Source: Neopestalotiopsis rosae (lineage: Eukaryota; Ascomycota; Sordariomycetes; Amphisphaeriales; Sporocadaceae). Taken from it: 64,000 bases of DNA. Under the pieces are notes generated by a model that was not told the origin of the DNA, did not search any database, and worked only from the letters and a program-made list of their open reading frames with translations. Positions 56,372 to 64,000 of this stretch are shown piece by piece. Positions within the stretch are counted from its first letter, which is position 1. The number at the start of each line of letters is the position of its first letter. The position numbers were made by a program, and so were the translations under genes. The stretch lies in the NCBI GenBank assembly GCA_023078685.1, contig JALGAS010000007.1:2852001-2916000 (forward strand), written 5' to 3'.

Positions 56372-57433
56372 ATGTCCAACAACACAACGACTACGTGTGA
56401 ATATGCGCCGAATCCTGACATAGCTGGCCTCGGTGTGAGTCTTGCCATCAAACCCGCTATTTTCGTGTCCCCCCAGATTTGGATTCTAATGGATCGTTTT
56501 CCGGCTAGGTTATCGTGCCACTATTAGTCAACGCTGTGATGACGATGGTGACTAGTATCTTATACTGGGCATTTCGAAATACTCGCCAACTCCGACGCTC
56601 TTTAAGATCCCCTATTCGTCGTGCACTTATGGGCCTCAGCTTTGGGTTGTCCTTGCAGCAACTCGTCTCCGGGATAGCTCTGTCGGTCGCTATAGGCACA
56701 TCTCCTGGCTGGGGAATACCCGACAATCTCGATCCCCATTGGTTGCTAGCCACAGTCATGAATACATTTGTTGCCCAAACAAGGCTTATGACTACCGGAA
56801 TCATTCTCTGGGACGAGCGGCCCAGTTATGTGACTGTGATACGAGGCGGTATGTGCTTTGCCCTCGCACTAATTACCAGCTGGCAAATCTCGAACATCCG
56901 TAGCGTAATGGGTCAGAAGTTCTCGGGTGTTTCGGCAGCAATACCCTGGTTTGTATACTTCCAGGTGTCATTGTTTGGTCTTTATTTCATTATACATGCA
57001 CATCCTTATTGCGACGTTCCTGACGAGCCCCATGAGAGTCCCATCTTTGAACATGTTCCACCAACCTTCGCCAAACTCATGGGCTTTTCTGGGCCTATTT
57101 TCTCCCTGATCAGCTTCGTCGACGTTATCGTCATTAAATTCGGCCCTAGCATTGTCAACTGCAACCTCAATGACCCGGCTGAAAATGTGTTGACGTTTGG
57201 CTAAATAACGTCAATTGCCCTGCTTGTTGCGCCGCCACTCACGGTCATTGATGCGATTTATTGTAAGTGACGCCATTCCCCCGATATTTCCTGAGTGTTT
57301 CAGACGCCCAAACCCTTACTGACTGGGTGTAGTTGCTAAAAATAATGAGGACGCTCAAGGACGAATGGAACCGTCTGAGCTTCAGGCCTTGGATGGTCTA
57401 CAGCAAGAAAGACCAGAGACGCCAAGGGCGTAA
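56372..57433 (+). pseudogene. Seven-span membrane protein with nonsense codon
   Basis: Exons 56372-56434 and 56509-57204 encode 252 residues, starting MSNNTTTTCEYAPNPDIAGLG, with six hydrophobic spans (for example VIVPLLVNAVMTMVTSILYW and FVYFQVSLFGLYFIIHAH). At 57202-57204 stands TAA. Directly after it, in the same frame, SIALLVAPPLTVIDAIY forms a seventh span, a clean GT-AG intron follows (57263-57332), and an exon ends in a natural hydrophilic tail (NNEDAQGRMEPSELQALDGL) with TAA at 57431-57433. No intron with proper sites could remove the inner TAA. So the gene is either recently broken, truncated but used, or decoded by readthrough. Family unknown; it resembles uncharacterised fungal integral membrane proteins. 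Confidence 0.65.
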
Positions 57434-57626
57434 TGATTACTGTTCGCGATGTGCATCCAGATGGAACACAAGAGTCGATGTAGTACTGCAGGGCTCAACA
57501 AACACGAAACTTCACTTTGTTTCATACAATGATCGAGTTCCCAAACATGTATATACTAGACAATATTTTCAAGACCTATGTACAGTATATGTATCAAATG
57601 ACACAACAAAATAACATATTTACTGC

Positions 57627-58695
57627 TTACTCCCCGCTAGGCTCGCTATAAACATGCGAAAAGGCCACCGGCGTACCAAAGTTGGGCGAGCCGTCCGAGT
57701 GCGTGCCCAGGAGCTGCACCATGGTGTACCGCGAGTCGTCGCAGGCGCCGCTGCTGGTCGACGTGGCGTGGTAGACGAGCCACGTCTGCGAGGCGTCGGG
57801 GCTCTGGAAGAAGCCGTTGTGGCCGGTGCCGTAGTTGCCGTTGGCCGAGGAGAAGACGCAGCCCGATGATTTCGTCCAGGCCGAGGCCGATGTCGGGCTG
57901 GTGCTGCCGTCCCACGTCAAGAGGCCCAGGCAGTACGACGCCGACCAGCAGTAGGACGCCGAGTAGGAAATGTACGTCTTGCCGCCGTAGTACAGAGCGG
58001 CGGGCCCCTCGTTGACGGGGTACGAGACCGTCTCCCAGGATTCCGTCGGCTGCGAAATGGTGTAGATGCTGCCCGTGACGGAGACGTAGTCGGAGCCCAG
58101 CTGCTGCAGGCAGATGGACTGGTACGTGTTGCCGTTGAAGCACGAGCTCATGAGGAAGTTGCCGTAGCTGGCCGTCCGCAGGATAGAGGCGTCAATGGTC
58201 CACTGGCTCGTCAGCTGGGCCGCATAGGTAAAGCTGTCGTAGGGGGTGGCGCCGCCTGGAAATTATACATGATTAGCATAAAAGAGTATTGCAAGCAGAA
58301 AGAGATACAGAAACAGGAAAAGCCAATTGTAACACACCCTTGAGAACATGGATATTCTGCCCATCCAAATCATCCGCATCACCAGCGGTATAGTAAATGT
58401 ACCACGCCCCGTCAAAGTAGTGCACCTCGGGGGCCCAGACGTTGCAGCAGCGCGACGCCGTAGAGGTGCTGTAGACGACCTTTTTCGTGGCCGTCTTGAG
58501 CCCGTCAATCGTCGTGGCGCGCGCAATCTCCACGTCGGTCCACGTCGTCGTCATGAGGTAAAAGTAACCCCCCGTGTAGACGAGAAACGGGTCGCTGCCG
58601 CCCGAGCTGCGGATCGGGTTGGTGAAGGCCGCGGCCGGGCCCAGGAGGATGCACAGCGCGCCCCAGAGGACGGCTAGGAGGTTAGACCCGAGCAT
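57627..58695 (-). CDS. Secreted GH43 arabinofuranosidase
   Basis: 328 residues from exons 58695-58338 and 58255-57627. Residues 1-23 are a signal peptide. The five-bladed propeller of glycoside hydrolase family 43 is recognised by the catalytic base Asp in SSGGSDPFLVYTGGYFYL, the third acidic residue region NVWAPEVHYFDGAWYIYY and the proton-donor Glu in VNEGPAALYYGGKTYISY. The sequence is closest in style to exo-acting alpha-L-arabinofuranosidases that trim arabinan (GH43 subfamily 26 as I recall it). No carbohydrate-binding module and no anchor. It acts outside the cell on plant cell-wall pectin side chains. It converges with the broken membrane-protein gene. Confidence 0.9.
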
Positions 58696-59978
58696 TGTTG
58701 ACGACTGAAATGGTTGTGCGTATGTCTTGTCTGAAATGTATCTTGTTCAGTCAATCGGCTCAAGCAACTATTGCACAATGGTTTAATAGTCGTCTTTCCG
58801 AGGGATCGGCAGGAGCCTTATAAGCATTGAAAACCCATCTTATCACCTCCCCTGGTCGTCTTAAAGACCCATGAGTTCATGATTCGAGGATATACTTGTA
58901 TACTCATCATATCTCACATGATCAAGGCCAAGATAATCAAGTTGACTAGGCCAGATAATGAAGCGCTCGAATAAGATCGTGCCAATGTCTTGTCTGTATA
59001 CCGTTTGTGGTAATACTCGAGTGGGTCTCTGCGTCCTGATTGGTGGGAATCGTTGTCGAGTAGAATACGAAGACGAGGCGGAACCCCAGATTCCGGGGAA
59101 CCAAAACAAATGACTGAAAATCCATCTCTTCTGTTTGCGCAAACCTTCCAGCTCTTGTTACCCCACAAAGCGGCTCTTGGGACCTGCAACAGAGTGGTAC
59201 CCAACCGGCATTTGTTTCTACTTTTGGCTTGACACGGCACTTTTTCAATGTCACGCGGTTCCTGCATAGTAGAGAAACATCAGCCCCAGTCCCGCCCGAG
59301 TGGTTCCTTGGACCGATGGCATGGTGATGGTCCATATGCGCTTCAATCAGAACACATTCTCGAAATATGGCCTTGAACCGAGATTATTCCGCCGTGCCCA
59401 ATCAAGGCTTTTGGAATCTGGGGCGTGTCGATGCGGCTCTATATGATAGTTTGGACATGCCCATGCGTGTATTGTGTTTCCACCTATCCGAGCTATTCTC
59501 CAAATATATATGGGCCATAATGAAATACAATAGAAATGTTTCGATTTTAAGAGCTGCTTCTATTGTGTCTCTAGGATCATAATCGACTCTATACTAGCTG
59601 ATATTAGTTACAAGAGCTGAGCACAGACAGCCCGTGTGATGATGCTGTTGCTGAGCATGCCTTGGGCGAGCAATGCTGAAGTAAGAGGAGCTCACGCAGG
59701 TCAGATTTGCAGTACACAAGGGTGTACGCGTATGTACGACTTGACTGCTTAAGGGCTGCGCAAGAGAAAAGTAAATCATCAAATTGAATATTATCCACGA
59801 CCAAAATGAAGACGTGGAACATATGTGCGGATATAACCGTCGAGCCGCTCCAATATATACAAGAGAAAGAAACGCTTTCATTCCATCATTCAAGCATCAT
59901 TCCTAAGCAGTGCTCAAGACCACAGGGCCTGAAAAGCAGAATGTCTCTCAGCCTGAGCACAGAGTTCTGAGATTGGCC
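58696..59978. other. Intergenic, nothing recognised
   Basis: Holds the promoter of the GH43 gene and the 3' end of the phosphatase gene. Open frames on the minus strand near 58861-59335 have no family resemblance. Confidence 0.4.
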
Positions 59979-62116
59979 TTACAGCAGGTGGCCAGCACCC
60001 AAGCCAACAAACTCGAACATGATGGGAACGAAATCGACTGCGACTAACCCGATACCTGGAGATTAAAACAAGTCAGCATCAATAGAAACATGATTGGATA
60101 GTTTGGTCCGGAAACAAGGTAGTAGCACAGATCTCCACTCTGCTGAAGGAGTCTTGCATCCGGTGCATCCGTGAGATTGGTATATACCGCCACTCCAGTA
60201 TGTGCAGTCATGCTCGTTTGACAAAAAGAGAATAGATAATGGGCAACTCACCGCCGTAAACCACCAATTTCGTGACGACTTCCACGTCGTATCTGACTCT
60301 TGGTTTGACCAACTTGGAAAATACTTCCCGCTCTCCAAGCTCATCCTGTTGTCCAATGTAAAGGGTCGGATCCTCGTTGTCCTTTTCCTCGCTGGGCGAG
60401 ACAACCACTGTTCCTTCACCCATCATGTGCTCATAATTGTGCAGCTTGCTTGCGCCGCTAATGGCACTGCTTCGTCCTCCCTGGTCCTCGGGCGATTCGG
60501 GCTGGGGAGAGCCTGCCTTGAGATCTGCGATGCTCGCCTTGCTTCTGACGCTACCATTGCTGCCAATGCTCTCCCGCCGCCTGCGCTCGCGATAGGCCAG
60601 TGTCTCGTAGGCGTCCGCTGCACTCTGCGGTCCAATGCTGACAGACCGTCCTCGGCCGCCTCGACGGATATTATTGACAAACTTTGGAATCTCGCTCACA
60701 TTGGGCATCATGTTATCGACTCGCAGCCGGAGGGGAATGTTCTTATACTCGGAGGCCGGCATGAAGAACCGTCTGGGCAATGCTAGGCCCCACGTCTCAA
60801 TGATACGGAAGACGTAGGGAAGACTCTTGAGCAACACGGGTTTGGCAATCTCTCTCCACGCCACAACACAGAACACGCCAATGAGAATACGCACTATTAC
60901 TTTCACCCAGCCCAAAGCCTCCAGATCAAAGGGGACGAGGGCAAAGAGGGTGTTGGAGAAATGCCATGTGCCGATTTCGACACCAATTACGACACCGGCA
61001 AAAGCGACACTGTCGTCAAAGCAAGGGCAGTCATCAGCAGGCTCCGGATGAACCCGGACAAGAACAACAATGATTAGCGCCAAGATCAAGACTCCCGTAA
61101 TTGCTTGCTCCCGCAGGTACATTTCAATCGCTGGGCCGTAGTAGAATTCAATGAGCGATATGCCGGCGCCCATTACCGAGCCGATAATGACGTCGAGGAA
61201 CCCATGCATACCGCAGTACAGTCGACCGAAAATGATGCTGACCGTGTAGCAATAGGCCAACGCCTCAAGCGCAAATTTCGTGTTGGGCTGCAACGTGCTG
61301 TCAGGTGAGTGTAATAAAAGTATGCCGTATACCGCAACCGAGACGGCGTTGGCAGAATGTGTAGATGGGAAACCATATTCCAAGGCAGCAGAGCCAGACA
61401 TGGTGATCCTGTGGAGCGGCGGGGAGAGGGGCCTTGGCAACGAAAAGAAGTCCTTGACAAAACCGGTGAAGAAGACACCAGCGGCGAGAATATGTACGAG
61501 CCTGTATGTTGTGCATATGAGTATCTAATATTTCCAATTTCATCCACATGGATTATACGTGGGATGCAACATACCCTTTGCCAAATGATGCATAGCCGCA
61601 CCAGAACAAGATGGGCAGGCCGATCATGAAGAAGGTGTGGGTGCCGAGGTTCGCGGTAATGGCGAAATAACTATCCAGAGCGGGAGTGCGCAGCGTATCC
61701 TGGAGCAATGCCAGATAGGGAGTCTCCCATCTTATAAGAGGCAATAGCCGCTGTCGTAGATCGTATCGCCATTGTGGGAGGGCTCGTCTGTCTGAAGATA
61801 GCGTGAGCGCATGGCCTTCTGAATGCCCTCTCGAAGCGCGTATTTCGCGTAGCAGCAGCAGCAGCATTTCAAGGGCAGAACTGTGAGATGAGGTCGGTGA
61901 AACGTGCGCGCACAACTACTGCCGCCTTTGGCAGCCTTGTCATGCCGCTGCGCCAGCCATTGACCACAGGAAAGCTCACGTACAGTGATCCAAACTTCGT
62001 AGACCAGCATCTATGGCTGGCCCCTCCTTCTTTTGCTCAAGTGTCGCGGCCGATGTGTCTAGTTTCGAGACCTCGGGGGAGGCGCTCACGGCGCCATTGG
62101 CGTGGGAATGATTCAT
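59979..62116 (-). CDS. Sphingoid-base-phosphate phosphatase, LCB3 type
   Basis: 558 residues from exons 62116-61984, 61791-61575, 61501-60252 and 60055-59979. ER membrane enzyme of the PAP2 superfamily that dephosphorylates dihydrosphingosine- and phytosphingosine-1-phosphate (yeast Lcb3/Ysr3). The three active-site motifs are present: KDFFSLPRP, then GFPSTHS and the SIIFGRLYCGMHGFLDV segment with catalytic His. About eight spans follow the N-terminal WRYDLRQRLLPLIRWETPYL. A hydrophilic loop (VSIGPQSAADAYETLAY...SPEDQGG) precedes the last membrane segment. The last exon (GIGLVAVDFVPIMFEF) restores the family C-terminus; an unspliced reading instead ends in unrelated residues. Introns of 192, 73 and 196 nt are longer than average. 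Confidence 0.93.
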
Positions 62117-63248
62117 CGAATGTGGTAGCAGCTGCCGTCCGTGATTCGTACTATCGCCGTGCCTCGTAGTAATTGTGGCGGATGTGGATTGAAGCTCGGG
62201 ATCGGGATGGTGGTACGCCTCGCGGTGAGGATATGCATGAATGGTGACTTTGGTCTCGTTCAGAATGTTGCAGGTGGATGGAATGGAGAGGATGGGTGCG
62301 CTTCGCTGAACAATTTCGCGATCAGATGGTCGTGCTGGGAAGGGTTGCGCCTCCTCCTGTTCGCACTCGCACTTAAAGGCTTGTGTTGTAGAGATATCGC
62401 CGAGGACCTTTAAAGAAGATGAGTAGTTGCAGTCCCGAAGAGTGCAGTCGCACACTGTACGTAGAGAGGGTCTTTTGTGACCTGGAAGTTCGTCCCGCCT
62501 TTAGCGCGAACTAATTGGCGTCAGTTTTAGCCTGGAAACAACCGCTAATACTTGAACTGTTACCCACCTTGACACTGGGAAAGGTCGGCAAATCAGCACC
62601 TGTCAAGGAGCCAGGCACTGTACTCGATTCCTCAATAATAAGCGGAGACCCACGGATAGCTGTTGACTTTACTTCACATACATAGAATCAAAAAGTAGCG
62701 AGATGTTCGTTGCGTATCGCTGCTAGAAAAGCGATATGACGAAAGATCCTAGTGCAGATGTTGCATACCGCAGATTTTGTGATGTGCTTGCTGCCCTCTT
62801 TTCTTTGCCAAGTAGGAGTGGAAAACAGTTGCTGTTAGATAAATAGTTCAAGTCATTATTGCAAAACAGTAAAGTATTGCCCGAGAACCGGCGGGAAGGG
62901 TCAGAAAGCAGAAGATTCGATTCCGGCCCTGTCTATCAATGTACTTGGCAGTGCAACAATGCAAATATATTCTTTTCCTCTCATATTTCCAATGGAAAAT
63001 AGATTGGCATCCATATGTGCACTGTACCTTGTCTCAGCTTTCTGTGGAGACTTACATGTGTACTTGGTCTGGCTGCTAGTAACCAAATGCGTCACTAAGC
63101 GTAGCTCTCATGATTTCTAAATTTGCTACAGCCCTGACAATGTTTCGAAAACTTCAATGTATAACACTTTGTTAGCTTGCTGACAGCTGACAATATCCCG
63201 TTGCAAAAGGAACACCTCAGCAGCATAGAAAACAAGCCATCCTAGGCA
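62117..63248. promoter_or_regulatory. Divergent promoter interval
   Basis: About 1.1 kb between the starts of the phosphatase gene (leftward) and the dehydrogenase gene (rightward). The phosphatase frame is open leftward into this region to 62455, but the upstream residues look unrelated to the family. No gene is supported. Confidence 0.45.
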
Positions 63249-64000
63249 ATGCGCGCTCTCCTCAACAAGCATGCCGTCATCACGGGCGGCAGCCGGGGCA
63301 TTGGGCTGGCCATTGCCCAGCGGTTCGCCGCCGAGGGCGCGTCCGTCACCCTCGTCGGGCGTGACGAAGCCCGACTACGCTCGGCTCTGGACAGTCTCCA
63401 TTCTCCTCCTGCTGCTGCTTCATATTTATCATCAAGGGGCAGCAATGGCGAGCATGAAGAGTCGCCAATTGCCGCCCACGGCTTCTACGCCGGTGACGTG
63501 AGCAAGATTCATGTTTGGGGTGAACTTGGCAACAAATTAAAGGAAGTATGTTTCCAACGGTTTGGTCTTTCCCATTCTGTTCTATTGATATAGTTGTGTA
63601 TCAAATAAGCCATTTACTCATTCAACCTTCACTCTCTAGACCCAATGTCCAGTCGACATACTCGTCAATGCAGCTGGAATAACCCAGGACTCGCTTCTGT
63701 TCAAGAGCAGTTTAGCTGAATGCCAACAAATCATCAACACTAATCTCGTAGGCACTATGAATGGCTGCGCGACCATGAGCAAATGGATGATCAAGCAAAA
63801 GACCAAAGGTGAACCTTCCCGGTGTTGACATGCTGCTCCATGAACTGACAGCAGACATGCAGGGTGTATCATTAATGTTTCGAGCCTACTGGCCATCAAG
63901 GGCGGGCGTGGAGCCAGTGCCTATGCAGCCTCAAAAGCAGGCATTCTTGGTGAGTTTCACTATGATCTTACTCATCTCTCTGTTGACTTGACTGCCTATC
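63249..64000 (+). CDS. Short-chain dehydrogenase, 3-oxoacyl-ACP-reductase-like (5' part)
   Basis: Partial at the window end. Exons 63249-63545, 63640-63808 and 63863-63949, with an open intron from 63950. NAD(P)-binding Rossmann enzyme of the classical SDR family. The cofactor motif is TGGSRGIGLAIA (TGxxxGIG), followed by NAAG in VDILVNAAGITQ, the catalytic Ser region IINVSSLLAIKGG and the YxxxK pair in SAYAASKAG. The style is that of FabG and of mitochondrial 3-oxoacyl-ACP reductases, but an insertion (SPPAAASYLSSRGSNGEHEES) sits between the first and second beta-alpha units. No clear mitochondrial presequence precedes the fold, because the motif starts within ten residues of the Met. Confidence 0.88.

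Noticed and set aside
62914..62924. B-box-like GATTCGATTCC, possible tRNA
   Set aside because: No complementary T-stem, no A box at the right distance and no acceptor stem could be folded around it. No tRNA found elsewhere in the window by eye.
1..64000. CRISPR arrays, insertion sequences, prophage or bacterial-type operons
   Set aside because: The genes have eukaryotic introns and spacing. I saw no regularly spaced direct repeats, transposase domain or long terminal repeat.

Overview
This window is nuclear DNA of a filamentous ascomycete, most likely a Sordariomycete and probably of the order Hypocreales. The evidence is short (about 48-120 nt) GT-AG introns with CTAAC/CTGAC-type branch sites, pyrimidine-rich promoters, a split two-gene ATP-citrate lyase, a Zn2Cys6 regulator, a fungal-type cobalamin-independent methionine synthase and a fungal kinetochore subunit of the Nkp2/Cnl2 family. 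There is no operon structure. All gene models below were built by hand from reading frames, splice signals and family knowledge, without RNA evidence.

Layout. 0.8-6.8 kb: a Zn2Cys6 transcription factor whose zinc cluster is spread over three small exons, a small SnoaL/NTF2-like protein and an NCS1 nucleobase/allantoin-type permease. 7.2-10.6 kb: a large disordered protein. 12.8-15.3 kb: metE-type methionine synthase, followed by a 6.2-kb stretch with no convincing gene that leads into a secreted Ser/Thr-rich wall protein (21.5-22.6 kb). 23.9-31.0 kb: an unknown protein, an UNC93-like transporter and a pseudokinase fused to a long coiled coil. 31.2-40.0 kb is a chromosome-biology cluster: an AT-hook-rich CENP-Q/Okp1/Fta7 homologue, an ER-type membrane protein, an Nkp2/Cnl2 homologue and the MRG-family protein Eaf3. 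41-50.7 kb: mitochondrial ribosomal protein uL30m, then ATP-citrate lyase subunits acl1 and acl2 transcribed divergently from a shared 4.5-kb region. 51.6-64 kb: a membrane protein with a serine repeat, a FAD-dependent amine/amino-acid oxidase, a seven-span membrane protein broken by a nonsense codon, a secreted GH43 arabinofuranosidase, a sphingoid-base-phosphate phosphatase (LCB3 type) and the 5' part of a short-chain dehydrogenase.

Functional links. Acl1 and Acl2 together form cytosolic ATP-citrate lyase, which supplies acetyl-CoA for lipids and for histone acetylation, a process in which Eaf3 complexes take part. CENP-Q and Nkp2 both belong to the inner-kinetochore COMA-type assembly and lie only 2.2 kb apart.

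The most unusual points are: (1) eaf3 is interrupted by a 1,994-nt intron that carries its own same-strand, largely open reading frame, which also reads in frame into the MRG-domain exon; (2) three GC-AG introns, two of them in the transcription factor; (3) a CENP-Q start codon that stands alone as a 3-nt coding exon and overlaps the stop of a tiny upstream ORF; (4) a nonsense codon in a membrane-protein gene that otherwise continues through a spliceable tail; and (5) a pseudokinase-coiled-coil fusion.
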